Source: Methanospirillum stamsii
Lineage (GTDB): Archaea > Halobacteriota > Methanomicrobia > Methanomicrobiales > Methanospirillaceae
Assembly: GCF_046244385.1 (NCBI RefSeq)
Contig: NZ_CP176366.1
Location: 3,658,001 to 3,722,000 of the forward strand
Direction of reading: 5' to 3'
Length of the DNA stretch: 64,000 nucleotides
Under the pieces are notes generated by a model. The model worked only from the letters and a program-made list of their open reading frames with translations. It was not told the origin of the DNA and did no database searches. The position numbers and the translations under genes were made by a program. Shown here one piece after another: positions 1 to 9,762 of the stretch (positions within the stretch are counted from its first letter, which is position 1; the number at the start of each line of letters is the position of its first letter).

Positions 1-1334
1 CAAGCAGGAAACTTCGCGATTTTCTTCAGGATCTCATCTCAACGGTAGAAAGCGGAGGAAACCTTGCACAATTTTTACAGGACAGAGTTTTCATCCTCCA
101 GGAAGAGGCGAAATTTGAACAGAAACAATTTCTTCAGTTTCTGGGTCTGGTCGCAGAGATATATGTGACAATCTTTATTGCAGGGCCCCTCTTTCTCATC
201 GTCATCCTTGTTGTCATGGGAATGATGGGATCATCAGCAATACTTGAATTATCGCTGATCGGATATCTGGTCCTCCCAATCGGTGCTACCATTTTTATTC
301 TCATGATTGATACCATCTCCATAAAAGACGAGAATATTGTCAGATATGTGAAGGCAAAATGGCTCAACCAGTATACCGATGTCCGGATTACAGAAACCGG
401 AGGTGAAGAACATCTCTTTACCGCTATAGCAAGGTTTGACAAGATAAAACCATTAAAACGCTGGCTTGCAAATCCTATCCAGGGATTTGTTCAGTACCCG
501 GAATTATCGTTTTTTATCACCGTGCCAATCGCTCTGGCTTATGTAATTTTTATCTTTCTGACTATTCCGGCCGGAACATTGGAAGACAACATCAATTACA
601 TCGACGACCAGTTGATGGTTGCCCTGCTTATTACCCTCATTCCTTTTGCGGTCTTCTATACCCGCTGGAACCAGAAGATAAGATCTTTAGAATCAATGAT
701 TCCGGATTTTCTTGATCGTATGGCAGGTATTAATGAAGTCGGGATAACCCTGACCCAGTCAATCTCAGTTATCGCAAGGGCAAACATGGGTATCCTGGGA
801 TATGAAATTAACCGGATTCATCGGGATATTGAGTGGGGTGCAAATTTCTCCGATGCTCTTATCAGGTTCGAACACCGGGTAAGAACAGCACTCATTGCAA
901 GAACCGTCACCCTGATAACACGGGCAGCAACGATGAGCAGTTCCATCGCTTCATTACTCAGGATAGCAGCAAATGATGCCCGAATGTCTGAAAACTTGCG
1001 TAGAGACCGATTTTCAGAGATGTTTATCTATACTGCTATTGTATACCTTTCATTTTTTGTCTTCATCTTCGTGATAGGGGTAATTAATACCCAGTTTCTC
1101 ACAGTTCTGGCTGCGCAAAGCAAAGAAGGATTATCAATGGCCGGGCCTCTTTCAAATCTTGGTGCAACTTCTCTCATTACAATGGACAGATTACTCTATC
1201 ATATCTGCCTTATCCAGGGACTTTGTTCAGGTCTGATGGCAGGACTTATGGGCGAATCATCAATAAAAGCGGGTGTAAAGCACAGTTGCATCTTGATTAT
1301 CGGTGCATTAATAGCCTTTAACTTCATGTTCTAA
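1..1334 (+). CDS. FlaJ/TadC-like T2SSF membrane protein (5' truncated by window edge)
   Basis: The frame is open from base 3 through the stop at 1332-1334, so this is the C-terminal 443 residues of a larger protein and the GTG at 165 is not the true start. It has the layout of type II secretion system F (FlaJ/TadC/GspF) platform proteins, which anchor the assembly ATPase in the membrane for archaella or type IV-like pili. A cytoplasmic helical F domain is followed by paired membrane helices around bases 140-320, another pair around 500-660, a second F domain (motif IPDFLDRMAGINEVG near base 700), and C-terminal helices. A FlaI-type ATPase would be expected upstream, outside the window. Archaellum versus another pilus cannot be decided here. 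Confidence 0.85.
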   Translation, partial: SRKLRDFLQDLISTVESGGNLAQFLQDRVFILQEEAKFEQKQFLQFLGLVAEIYVTIFIAGPLFLIVILVVMGMMGSSAILELSLIGYLVLPIGATIFILMIDTISIKDENIVRYVKAKWLNQYTDVRITETGGEEHLFTAIARFDKIKPLKRWLANPIQGFVQYPELSFFITVPIALAYVIFIFLTIPAGTLEDNINYIDDQLMVALLITLIPFAVFYTRWNQKIRSLESMIPDFLDRMAGINEVGITLTQSISVIARANMGILGYEINRIHRDIEWGANFSDALIRFEHRVRTALIARTVTLITRAATMSSSIASLLRIAANDARMSENLRRDRFSEMFIYTAIVYLSFFVFIFVIGVINTQFLTVLAAQSKEGLSMAGPLSNLGATSLITMDRLLYHICLIQGLCSGLMAGLMGESSIKAGVKHSCILIIGALIAFNFMF

Positions 1335-1362
1335 AAAACAGAATCAAAAATTTTCGATGGTA

Positions 1363-3546
1363 TTATTGATATTGTGCAACAGAAGAGGCCATATTAGAAC
1401 GACGCCATTCCCTAAACCGAAGGCGGGTATCCCATATTAATTCCCGAAGACCGCTTTCAGATGAATCCAGCAGATCGGAAAGGGGCTTTGTGGCCCTTTG
1501 ATCATTCATTTCATATAACAGAACAGCAACCCACGCCCGGCGATTCAGAGGTCCACGATATAAAAGGGGAATAAGAATCTCTATTGTCTGAGGTCCCAGT
1601 TTAAGGATTTCAGCTGCCGCCTGCATGGCCTGCATCGGATCATCAAGGTTGGAAAGATATTCAGAGATATCATGAGGTTTAAGAGAAACCTGCTCTGCAG
1701 ACCATCCCTGTCTGTCACCAGTTACCGGCGTAGGATCTTTTTGGTATTCAGCCAGTTCACTTTCTGCCAGGAGTCGGGTCAGGTGAGTATTTTCTGTATC
1801 CAGACGCATAATCCGGGATGCCAGCGCTGAATTCTCGGATTCCTTCCCGGCCAGTTTCGCAGATAAACTTTGAATCTGGCGATACAATGCATGAACCGGT
1901 TCTTCTTTATCTTCCCGGATGGTTTTTTCGAGCAAAATCAGTCGTGAACGGATTCTCTCCAGCTCTGAACGAAGAGCTTCATTGTTACCACTGATAAGAG
2001 AGATATGCCGGTCCCTTTCTGCAAGATCCCGGGATTTAGATTCCAAATGCTCTTTCCATTCTTCCATCCCCTTAATATGTTCCTCATGAAGATGCGCAAT
2101 CTCATCCCGGTATTCCTGTTCACGCTGGTTTTTCTGTTCGATTGTATGGGTAAGTCCGGTGAGATCAGATTGCAAGTCCTGAATTTCTAAAGAGAGTCTG
2201 GATATTTCATGTGCAGCAGCATCTTCCCGTTCTTCTGCCTGATTGATGAGGAGGAGCTCCTTCTGCTGCAATTCATCAATTGTTAATTCCAGAGAGGAGA
2301 TCTTTTCATCATTTTCACGTATTATCGTACCGATATCAGCTTCAAGTGTTGTCCGGACATGTTCTGCCCTGGAAATTTCCTCATCCTTCTCTTCAATAAT
2401 CCCGGATAATTCTAATATACGATCTTCAAGTCTTCCCCTGAGATCTTCCATTTGATCCCGGAGTTTATCACCTTCCCTGACCTTTTCTGCTAAATCAGTC
2501 TGATAATGCTCATTCTCCTGAATAAGATCAGATATCCGGGATTCAAGACTGAAACGAAGGGCATCCATATCCGCCCTTAATGTATCAATCTCCTGACTCT
2601 TTGTGGATATATCATTCAGGTGTTGCTCAATACTCTCACGCAAACTATTGTTTTCCCTTTGAAGTTCAGAAATTAGTTCAAGATTCTTTGTATTTGTTTC
2701 ATTAATCCGGGAGTTTTCAGTCTCCAGACTCGTAATTTTTACATCCCGTTCTGAAATGATGTCAGCACTGGTTTTTTCTAAGGAAGAGATCTGATTCTGG
2801 AGATTCCCGATAACATTCTCCATCTTTTCAGATTTTTGGGCAAAATCAGATTCAATCTTTATCCGTTCTCTATGTTCCAGGTCAAGGATATCATTCAGTT
2901 CCTCAAGGATTTTTTTCTGTTTTATCTGCTCTTTTATGGTATCCTGTTCTAACGCTATCTTATTTTTTAATTCATTTGCAAGTGCCCGCAGTTCTGAATC
3001 CTTTCGTTCAATCTCGTCTTTTAAAGTGGATATTTGTTTAGAATAGTGTATTGAAAGATTCTTATATTCCGTTTCACTTTTTTCCCGTTCATTTACTATT
3101 TCAGCCTGAAATTCGGAAATTTTTTCCTTTGTAAACTCCGATTCCTCAATTAGCTGCAGCTGAAAACGACGGTTTTTCTCTTCCAGCTCTAACAGAGTCT
3201 GATTCTTTCTGGCAATCTCACCATCATATTTTTCGATTATTTCCTCCAGATGTGAAATTTTTCCGGAAAAATCTAATTCAATCTGTTCTTTAACCTTTTC
3301 TAACTCATCACGTTCTTTTTTTGACTCCCTTATCTGCGCCTCAAACTTTTTTTCTGATTTGGCGGCGTTGTCCTGAACTTTTTTTATCTTTTTATTCAAA
3401 TCTGATATTTTATCTTCAAACTGGTGAATGATTACATCAGATTCATGTTCCAGCCGGGTTATTATTGCAACCAGTTCTTCGTTCTTTTTTTGTAATGATA
3501 CCAGTTCATTCAGAATAGATTCCGCTAAATCCATACAGCCCCCCAC
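1363..3546 (-). CDS. Large coiled-coil protein with C-terminal HEAT-like segment
   Basis: A 727-residue protein. Roughly residues 5-600 are an almost uninterrupted, highly charged heptad-rich coiled coil (runs such as KIKKVQDNAAKSEKKFEAQI). The last ~90 residues change character to paired helices (MQAMQAAAEILKLGPQTIE and a later ATKPLSDLLDSSESG), like HEAT/armadillo repeats. There is no signal peptide, membrane helix or ATPase head, so it is not an SMC or Rad50. It may be a cytoplasmic scaffold. It is convergent with the FlaJ-like gene and lies downstream of the chemotaxis transducer on the same strand, which is compatible with a motility or polar role but does not prove one. Function unknown. 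Confidence 0.8.
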   Translation of the reverse strand: MGGCMDLAESILNELVSLQKKNEELVAIITRLEHESDVIIHQFEDKISDLNKKIKKVQDNAAKSEKKFEAQIRESKKERDELEKVKEQIELDFSGKISHLEEIIEKYDGEIARKNQTLLELEEKNRRFQLQLIEESEFTKEKISEFQAEIVNEREKSETEYKNLSIHYSKQISTLKDEIERKDSELRALANELKNKIALEQDTIKEQIKQKKILEELNDILDLEHRERIKIESDFAQKSEKMENVIGNLQNQISSLEKTSADIISERDVKITSLETENSRINETNTKNLELISELQRENNSLRESIEQHLNDISTKSQEIDTLRADMDALRFSLESRISDLIQENEHYQTDLAEKVREGDKLRDQMEDLRGRLEDRILELSGIIEEKDEEISRAEHVRTTLEADIGTIIRENDEKISSLELTIDELQQKELLLINQAEEREDAAAHEISRLSLEIQDLQSDLTGLTHTIEQKNQREQEYRDEIAHLHEEHIKGMEEWKEHLESKSRDLAERDRHISLISGNNEALRSELERIRSRLILLEKTIREDKEEPVHALYRQIQSLSAKLAGKESENSALASRIMRLDTENTHLTRLLAESELAEYQKDPTPVTGDRQGWSAEQVSLKPHDISEYLSNLDDPMQAMQAAAEILKLGPQTIEILIPLLYRGPLNRRAWVAVLLYEMNDQRATKPLSDLLDSSESGLRELIWDTRLRFREWRRSNMASSVAQYQ

Positions 3547-3696
3547 AAGCTCATGGAATGATCTCTGTTTATAGTACCTTCTTCATCAGGCTGATAAATG
3601 ATTCCATAAAAAAAAGCCAGTACATGTCTTATTTCAAAGCCTGAATAAAAGAAAAGTGTCATGAGTTATTTATCAAAAAAAATTTATGCGCGAATA

Positions 3697-5280
3697 TCAG
3701 AGGTTAAACCGGGACATAGACTCAGATACCTGCTCTGCAATCCCTGAAACCTTGTCAACAATATATTTTAACTCCTTAACTGATACGGAGGTATCATTAA
3801 TTGCCGATGCAGAATCAACCGCTTCTTTTGCAGTATCCTTTAGCATTGCTGAAACTTCATGCATACTACTGGTGATCTCTTCTACTGCTGCGGCCTGTTC
3901 TTCATTCATACTTGCGACCTGTTCAATGTTTTGGGATATTTCCTCAACTGAACCGGCCATTTTTCCAAAAATTGCAAGAGTATCCGATAGAAGAACATTT
4001 CCATCACGGACAGCAACAGTTGCTCCACTTACTGCGTCCGCTGCTTTTTGAGATTGTTTCTGAAGGCCTCCAATCATATCTGTTATCTTTTCTGCGGACT
4101 GCCGGGACTCCAGAGCAAGTGCTTTCACTTCCGAGGCAACCACTGCAAATCCCCTGCCCATCTCACCCGCCCGTGCAGCTTCAATAGCTGCATTGAGTGC
4201 AAGCAGATTGGTCTGGTTCGCAATATCGGTAATCACCCTGACTATCTCATCAATCTTTTTCATTTCACCCTGGATATCTCCAATCAGGCGATCTGCCTCC
4301 TCTGCACTGGTGGTAATATGACCCATCCCTTCTTCTGCTTTTTTAGCAAATTCAGAGCCCTCTCTTGCCATCCGGGTGCCTTCATGTGCAAGCCGTGATA
4401 CAGATTCCGCCTTTTGAGAGACATCGCCCACAGTGACAGACAAATCTTCCATTGCCCGGAGAACCTGTCTGACTCCGGCATCACTCTGCTCAGTGTTTTC
4501 AGATACTGCGGATGAATTTTTGGCGACCTGTTCAGAATTGCTCGCAACTTCAATAACGCTAGCATTGGCTTTCTCTGCATTTACGGATAAATCGACAATC
4601 TCCTGGTTGATTATCCGGAATGCATCATTCACCTGTAATCCGGTAGTATTAAGAGAATCTTTTAGCCGTTTCCATTCTCCTCTTACCTTTATAGAATCAT
4701 CAAACCGTGCTGAAAAGTCATATGAAGCAAACTGCCCGGAAATTCGAACCGCTTCCTGTAATGGGACCTTTACCCCATGGACAATATCCCGGACCTGATT
4801 GGTGAAGTTTCCAAAAATTCCTATGTTATCTGGAATAGAAATCTCTTCATCCATTTTTCCTTCGAGTATACAATTGGAGACAAGAGAAAGAGTATGGGAT
4901 ACTTTGGATATATCATCCCTTATCACATTGAATGATTTATAAAGGGTCTGTGCGGATGTTTCAAGGGATTCAAAATTGCCTTCCCGCTTTGGCGGTTCTA
5001 ATACAGTCGTAGAATCTCCCCTTGAAAGCCGGTCACAGGCATCTCCAAAGGCTTTTAAATAGACGGAACAGGTATGTTCAATCGCTTCTGCATCAGCAGC
5101 TTTTTGTTCATAATCACGACTGATGGTGCGTATCTTTTCCTGGCAGGTATCAAGAACAGAGTTGAAGGCACGTGCGAGATCTTCATTCCCGTCAGAACGG
5201 GTTGAGGATGCAATCCGTACATCAAAATTTCCCTTTTTTAACTCTTCTATCGCGGAAAAGATCTCTTTTGACAACTCCAT
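3697..5280 (-). CDS. Cytoplasmic methyl-accepting chemotaxis protein
   Basis: A 527-residue transducer. The C-terminal half carries the conserved hairpin tip of MCPs (TNLLALNAAIEAARAGEMGR, then FAVVASEVKALA), where CheA and CheW dock. The flanking coiled coil carries the methylation-helix pattern. The N-terminal ~230 residues are soluble and hold HAMP-like repeats (for example IEELKKGNFDVRI and ASYDFSARFDDSIKVRGEW). No transmembrane segment is present, so this is a soluble transducer of the class found in motile methanogens. The ATG at 5280 gives a start immediately before the first HAMP-like unit. It is divergent from the ATP synthase operon across about 200 bp. The ligand is unknown. Confidence 0.92.
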   Translation of the reverse strand: MELSKEIFSAIEELKKGNFDVRIASSTRSDGNEDLARAFNSVLDTCQEKIRTISRDYEQKAADAEAIEHTCSVYLKAFGDACDRLSRGDSTTVLEPPKREGNFESLETSAQTLYKSFNVIRDDISKVSHTLSLVSNCILEGKMDEEISIPDNIGIFGNFTNQVRDIVHGVKVPLQEAVRISGQFASYDFSARFDDSIKVRGEWKRLKDSLNTTGLQVNDAFRIINQEIVDLSVNAEKANASVIEVASNSEQVAKNSSAVSENTEQSDAGVRQVLRAMEDLSVTVGDVSQKAESVSRLAHEGTRMAREGSEFAKKAEEGMGHITTSAEEADRLIGDIQGEMKKIDEIVRVITDIANQTNLLALNAAIEAARAGEMGRGFAVVASEVKALALESRQSAEKITDMIGGLQKQSQKAADAVSGATVAVRDGNVLLSDTLAIFGKMAGSVEEISQNIEQVASMNEEQAAAVEEITSSMHEVSAMLKDTAKEAVDSASAINDTSVSVKELKYIVDKVSGIAEQVSESMSRFNL

Positions 5281-5481
5281 ACCTCATCCCCTTAATTAAT
5301 CCTACCATTATCTCATCCCGACAACTTATTAAATATGTAGGAACCGCCCTTTTTAAAAAAACGCAACCGTTATAACTGCATTATTTAAATCGCCTTTGAA
5401 TTCTAATCCGGATTAAAACAATAACAAATATACTCATGACTGTCCACTTAAGTAATGAACCATCAATGAGAGGAGGGTTGG
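5281..5481. promoter_or_regulatory. Divergent promoter region upstream of ATP synthase operon
   Basis: An A/T-rich 200-bp spacer between the divergent chemotaxis gene and ATP synthase subunit H. TATA-like stretches (TTATTTAAATC near 5381 and AAATATAC near 5428) lie upstream of a strong Shine-Dalgarno AGGAGG at 5471-5476, five bases before the ATG at 5482. A 10-bp palindrome AATCCGGATT lies at about 5407. Which TATA box is used is inference. Confidence 0.4.
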
Positions 5482-5811
5482 ATGAAAATTGAGGTCTTGA
5501 AGGATATCAGACTTGCAGAAGAAGACTACAAAAAGATGATTTCAGAGGCACAGGAAAAGCGCAAAACAATTACTACCAGTGCCGAACTCGAAGCAGACAA
5601 CATGATTCAGAAGGCTCATGCAGATGCGGAAGAGTTCAAAAAACAGCGGATTGCAGATGCACGGAAAGAGGCTGATAACCGGTATCAGCGGATTGTCAGT
5701 GATGGAAAGGCTGAAGCAATGGCTCTGGAAAACAAGGGGCGGCAAAATCTGCCTAAGGCAGTAGACCTGCTCGTATCTCGATTCCGGGAGCAGCTTAATG
5801 TTTCAACCTGA
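5482..5811 (+). CDS. ahaH: A-type ATP synthase subunit H
   Basis: A 109-residue alanine-, lysine- and glutamate-rich helical protein at the head of the A1Ao ATP synthase operon. It has the size and composition of archaeal subunit H/G, which pairs with subunit E as a coiled-coil peripheral stalk linking the A1 head to subunit I. The right-handed coiled-coil register is visible as repeated A-D/E-A-x-x patterns (AELEADNMIQKAHADAEEF). A strong ribosome-binding site AGGAGG precedes the ATG by five bases. The end overlaps the subunit I start by 14 bp, suggesting translational coupling. Confidence 0.9.
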   Translation: MKIEVLKDIRLAEEDYKKMISEAQEKRKTITTSAELEADNMIQKAHADAEEFKKQRIADARKEADNRYQRIVSDGKAEAMALENKGRQNLPKAVDLLVSRFREQLNVST

Positions 5812-7822
5812 GTCAATGAGCAGACTGCTCATTGTCGCATCAAAACAGCAACTCGAGCCAGTCATTACTGAACTATATCGCATGAACATCTTCCATATCG
5901 ACGATTATGTAGAGAAGGGAGATGGAGAATGGGAAGGGTTCAGGATTGGAATGCCTCTTGCCGGGGCAGATGTAACATCCGCGGCACTTGTGAAGATTCG
6001 ATCAATTGCCAGTGCATTTGGTATCAGTAAAGATACGATTAGTGATACAGAACGCTCTTCAATCAAAGAACTAAAACGACGCATTGAACAGGATCTTCCT
6101 GCCATCGCCGAAGAAGTTGAAAAACTCCTTTCTCATAAGACAAAACTTGAGTCTACGGCCAAGGAGTATGAACAGCGTATCGAAGCACTTCGTCCGTTTA
6201 CTGACGCTCCTGTGTCAATGGAACTTCTGCAGGGTTATGATACCATCAGTTTCATTGCCGGAAATGTGAAAGGTCAGGTTAGTCTGTCAGTTCCCTGTGA
6301 AATATGGGAAAAACAGTCAAAATCAGGATCTTTCGTTATTATCGCAGTGAAAAACTCAGATGTTTCAACGGCAGAGAGAGAACTGCTTGATTTCCAGATA
6401 CAAAAAATTCAGATTCCGGTAGAAAACGGCTCAGCTTCCCAGGTAATTGGAGAATATGAGCAGAAGATCGAGGAACTGAAGAAAGAAATCGCAGGTCTCG
6501 AAGGTCAGATGGAAAATATCCGGGGAAGACATGAATTTTTCCTGATGTCATCAGAAGAATTTTTGTCAGGAAATGTTGAGCAGGCTGAAGCACCACTTCG
6601 ATTTGCTACATCAGAACATGCATTTTCAGTAACCGGATGGGTTCCGACAAGTAAAGTTACCAAAGTCTTTGAAAACCTGGACAAGGTCTGTGCAGGAAAA
6701 GTGTATGTCTCCGAACTCGAAGTCGAGGACTACAATGAAATGCCACCGGTTGAATATCACAACCCGGACTTTGCACACCCTACCCAGTTATTCATGGACC
6801 TGTATTCACGGCCCAGATATTCCGAAGTTGATCCTACACTTTTAATGGCAATCTTATATCCGATAATGTTCGGTTTGATCCTTGGAGATGTAGGGTACGG
6901 TATTATTCTGCTCATCATGAGCCTGGGTCTCAGGTCATTTGTAAAAGGCAGCGATGCCGGAAACCAGTTGGTTACCGTTCTTCGTAACTGCAGTATCAGT
7001 AGTATCATCTTTGGTGTTGCATTTTCAGAAGTATTCGGATTTTCACTTCCATGGCATCCGATATGGCTTTCGCGTCATATTAACATGGGTGGTGCTGCTA
7101 CAGAGGCAGCAGCAGAAGCAGCAACTCATGGGATGGAAGCGTCTGTTGAACATGTTTCCCATATCCCGCAATTACTTGTTCTTTCGATCTGGATTGGAAT
7201 TTTACACATCACTCTTGGAAGAATCTGGGGTGCCCGGAATGCCGCAAAAATGGACCACGGTCACCACAGAACCCTGAAGATTTATTCTAACATTGGATGG
7301 ATCCTTGTTATGTGGGGTATTCTCGTCCTTATCTGGTCGAACTTTGGCATACCGATGATGCCGGACTTTTCCGGACTTCCGGTAATTGTAGCGGGAATGA
7401 ATCCTGCAATGATTGCCGGTGCAGTCATGCTGATTTTAGGACTTGTATTTATTGCCCGGGAAAATGTTCTTGACCTTATGGAGGTTCCGACGATTATCAG
7501 TCACGTACTTTCATATACGCGTCTTATTGCCGTCGGTCTTTCTTCCGTTGCAATCGCAATGGTTACCAACTTTATCGCAATTGATATGATAATCAGCCCC
7601 CAGCTGAAGCTCTTATCACCTATAGGGATTATCCTGGTCATTGCAGGAATTGTAGTCTTCCTCTTTGGTCATGCACTGAATACCGCACTTGGTATTCTCG
7701 GTGGTGGATTACATCCCCTTCGTCTTCACTATGTAGAGTTCTTCACCAAGTTTTACCGTGGTGGAGGTAAGAAATACACCCCATTCGGGATGATTCGTAA
7801 ATTAACTGAACAAACAGATTAA
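5798..7822 (+). CDS. atpI: A-type ATP synthase subunit I (a-subunit homologue)
   Basis: A 674-residue membrane subunit that forms the ion half-channels against the proteolipid ring. Residues 1-~330 are cytoplasmic, with the start MFQPESMSRLLIVA typical of the family. The C-terminal half has about seven to eight membrane helices, including the family signatures PIMFGLILGDVGYG and, near the end, the helix LSYTRLIAVGLSSVAIAM with the conserved arginine that faces the ring carboxylate. The tail PLRLHYVEFFTKFY is also characteristic. The ATG at 5798 overlaps subunit H; an internal ATG at 5816 is possible but would drop conserved N-terminal residues. Confidence 0.96.
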   Translation: MFQPESMSRLLIVASKQQLEPVITELYRMNIFHIDDYVEKGDGEWEGFRIGMPLAGADVTSAALVKIRSIASAFGISKDTISDTERSSIKELKRRIEQDLPAIAEEVEKLLSHKTKLESTAKEYEQRIEALRPFTDAPVSMELLQGYDTISFIAGNVKGQVSLSVPCEIWEKQSKSGSFVIIAVKNSDVSTAERELLDFQIQKIQIPVENGSASQVIGEYEQKIEELKKEIAGLEGQMENIRGRHEFFLMSSEEFLSGNVEQAEAPLRFATSEHAFSVTGWVPTSKVTKVFENLDKVCAGKVYVSELEVEDYNEMPPVEYHNPDFAHPTQLFMDLYSRPRYSEVDPTLLMAILYPIMFGLILGDVGYGIILLIMSLGLRSFVKGSDAGNQLVTVLRNCSISSIIFGVAFSEVFGFSLPWHPIWLSRHINMGGAATEAAAEAATHGMEASVEHVSHIPQLLVLSIWIGILHITLGRIWGARNAAKMDHGHHRTLKIYSNIGWILVMWGILVLIWSNFGIPMMPDFSGLPVIVAGMNPAMIAGAVMLILGLVFIARENVLDLMEVPTIISHVLSYTRLIAVGLSSVAIAMVTNFIAIDMIISPQLKLLSPIGIILVIAGIVVFLFGHALNTALGILGGGLHPLRLHYVEFFTKFYRGGGKKYTPFGMIRKLTEQTD

Positions 7823-7847
7823 AAGAGAAATTATTGGAGTTTGAATT

Positions 7848-8099
7848 ATGGCAGCAGAAATTATGACAGTTGAAGTAGCACAGGCATCAGCAGCAGGACT
7901 TAAAGCAGTCGGTGCAGGTCTCGCAGTAGGCCTTGCAGGTATTGGTTCCGGACTTGGTGAGATGGGTATCGGTGCAGCAGCAATGGGAGCAGTCGCAGAA
8001 AACAAGGATATGTTCGGTCTTGCACTGCTCTTTACCGTTCTGCCGGAAACAATCGTCATCTTTGGTCTTGTTGTGGCACTCCTTCTCATGTTCCAGTGA
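7848..8099 (+). CDS. atpK: A-type ATP synthase proteolipid subunit K (c-ring)
   Basis: An 83-residue double hairpin helix with a glycine/alanine-rich first helix (GAGLAVGLAGIGSGLGE) and a second helix bearing the ion-binding carboxylate E67 in LPETIVIFGL. Multiple copies form the rotor ring that carries H+ or Na+. This is the short one-hairpin form, not the duplicated forms of some methanogens. A threonine directly after E67 and E38 at the end of helix 1 are the positions to examine for Na+ versus H+ selectivity; I cannot settle that here. The stop TGA overlaps the GTG at 8096 of the next frame. Confidence 0.95.
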   Translation: MAAEIMTVEVAQASAAGLKAVGAGLAVGLAGIGSGLGEMGIGAAAMGAVAENKDMFGLALLFTVLPETIVIFGLVVALLLMFQ

Positions 8100-8113
8100 G
8101 TGAGGAAAGGAAC

Positions 8114-8689
8114 ATGGGACTGGACGCAGTCATTGCAGAGATAAAGGAAAAAGGACGACAAGAGGCGGACACCATTCTACAGGAAGGTTCCGCACGGAAA
8201 GATGAGATAATGAATGCTGCAAGCCAGGAAGTTGGAAAAATCCAGCAGACGGTTAAGGATGAAGTGGAGAAAAACCTCTCCCACATCATCTCCCAGGAAG
8301 AGGCTGCAGCACATCTCATCGTAAAACGCCAGGTACTGAACGCCCAGAAGGATTTAATGGACCAGGTTTACAAGCAGTCGCTTGAAAAAATCATTTCCAT
8401 GCCAGAATCCTTCCACGAGAAGGCAATCACTTCCCTGCTCAGAAAAGCAAAGGAAGAGATCCCAAAGGGAAAGGTAAGCTGTGCGGCCCGTGATGAGAAA
8501 ATCCTCAAGAATGTCCTGAAAGAATCTGAATTCTCTGCATATAAATTCGGTTCTGTCATCGAAACCGACGGAGGAATCATCGTTGAAAGCGATGACGGAC
8601 AACTGCAGGTCGATTACAGTTATCGTACATTCCTGAATCAGGTTTGGGAATTAGGATTAAAGGACGCATCAGACGCTCTCTTCGCATAA
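8114..8689 (+). CDS. atpE: A-type ATP synthase subunit E
   Basis: Peripheral-stalk subunit that pairs with H and holds the A/B hexamer. The frame opens at a GTG at 8096 inside the subunit K stop, but I choose the ATG at 8114. It is preceded by the purine-rich GTGAGGAAAGGAAC, which serves as the ribosome-binding site, and it gives the family start MGLDAVIAEIKEKGRQEA. The protein is then 191 residues: a long N-terminal helix (to ~residue 100) and a globular C-terminal domain ending DASDALFA. The usual length is about 185-200. Confidence 0.94.
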   Translation: MGLDAVIAEIKEKGRQEADTILQEGSARKDEIMNAASQEVGKIQQTVKDEVEKNLSHIISQEEAAAHLIVKRQVLNAQKDLMDQVYKQSLEKIISMPESFHEKAITSLLRKAKEEIPKGKVSCAARDEKILKNVLKESEFSAYKFGSVIETDGGIIVESDDGQLQVDYSYRTFLNQVWELGLKDASDALFA

Positions 8690-8706
8690 ACACAGGGGTT
8701 TAAAAA

Positions 8707-9762
8707 ATGGTTCAGAACAGTGGCGGCCCGGCTCCGTATATCTATGTAAGTACACGGTTACGGGTCAGGAAAGCCAAACTGCTCCCCCCTGAAGAATATC
8801 AGCGGATGCTCAACATGAGCCTTCCGGAGATTATTCGTCTGATTGGAGAGACAGAATACCAGAAAGAAGTCGATGAACTTGGAACTTCATTTGAAGGTAT
8901 CGATCTGATAGAAGTCGCTCTTTCCTGGAATCTTGCCAAAGAATATCAGCGGGTTATCGAACTGGCTCCCGGATCCCTCAAGGAATTTACCATGGCATAC
9001 CTTCGCCGGTGGGATATCTACAATGTCCTGACCATCCTTCGTGGGAAAATGCAGGGAATGAAAGAAGGTAAGATTAAAGAAGTACTCATTCCTGCAGGAA
9101 GCCTTGACCGAACCATCCTTGACCGGGTACTGGCAGAAGAAAACTGTGAACGTGTTGCTGATGCTCTGAAAAACTGGAAGATGTATCCCACCATCTCTGC
9201 GGAACTCTCCGAGGGATGTGCTATCGGATCATTTGCACGGCTTGAAAATGAGCTTTACAAGCGTTTATATGCAGATCTTCTCCAGATTGCCCGCAGAGGC
9301 GTTAAGGGAGGAAACCAGTTTCTGAAATTTGTCCAACTGGAGATTGATGTCAAAAACATCAAGACGCTGTTTCGTATGAGGGGAGACGGATATGAAGAGG
9401 ATGCACGTGAATTCTTCATCTCCGGCGCAACCTTTACCCCGGAAGAATTACAGCAGATGAACCAGATGGCAAACAGGAATGAGGTTATTGATGCCCTGCT
9501 CGCACGAATTAAGGCAAAAGCCCTCCAGGTTGCTCTTGAAGATTTGAGAACGGAAAAATCAGAACAGGAGGTCGACACGGAACTTACCAAGACCCAGCTC
9601 GACCACATGGAGCAGCTCTCCAAGATTAATCCATTCTCAATTCATCCCATCCTCGTCTATCTTGAAAAGAAGAAATACGAGGTTGTTAACCTGAGAGCAA
9701 TAGCCCGTGGAAAAGAATCCCGACTGCCCGGTGAGACCATAGGAAAATATCTGGTGATATAA
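8707..9762 (+). CDS. atpC: A-type ATP synthase subunit C
   Basis: A 351-residue V/A-type subunit C (vacuolar d homologue), the funnel-shaped socket that connects the central stalk to the proteolipid ring. It is all-helical with the family's threefold domain repeat. Recognisable stretches are YIYVSTRLRVRKAKLL near the N-terminus, AYLRRWDIYNVLTILRGK near residue 110, and the C-terminal LVYLEKKKYEVVNLRAIARG. It is immediately followed by subunit F, with stop and start adjacent. A Shine-Dalgarno-like AGGGG lies before the ATG. Confidence 0.95.
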   Translation: MVQNSGGPAPYIYVSTRLRVRKAKLLPPEEYQRMLNMSLPEIIRLIGETEYQKEVDELGTSFEGIDLIEVALSWNLAKEYQRVIELAPGSLKEFTMAYLRRWDIYNVLTILRGKMQGMKEGKIKEVLIPAGSLDRTILDRVLAEENCERVADALKNWKMYPTISAELSEGCAIGSFARLENELYKRLYADLLQIARRGVKGGNQFLKFVQLEIDVKNIKTLFRMRGDGYEEDAREFFISGATFTPEELQQMNQMANRNEVIDALLARIKAKALQVALEDLRTEKSEQEVDTELTKTQLDHMEQLSKINPFSIHPILVYLEKKKYEVVNLRAIARGKESRLPGETIGKYLVI

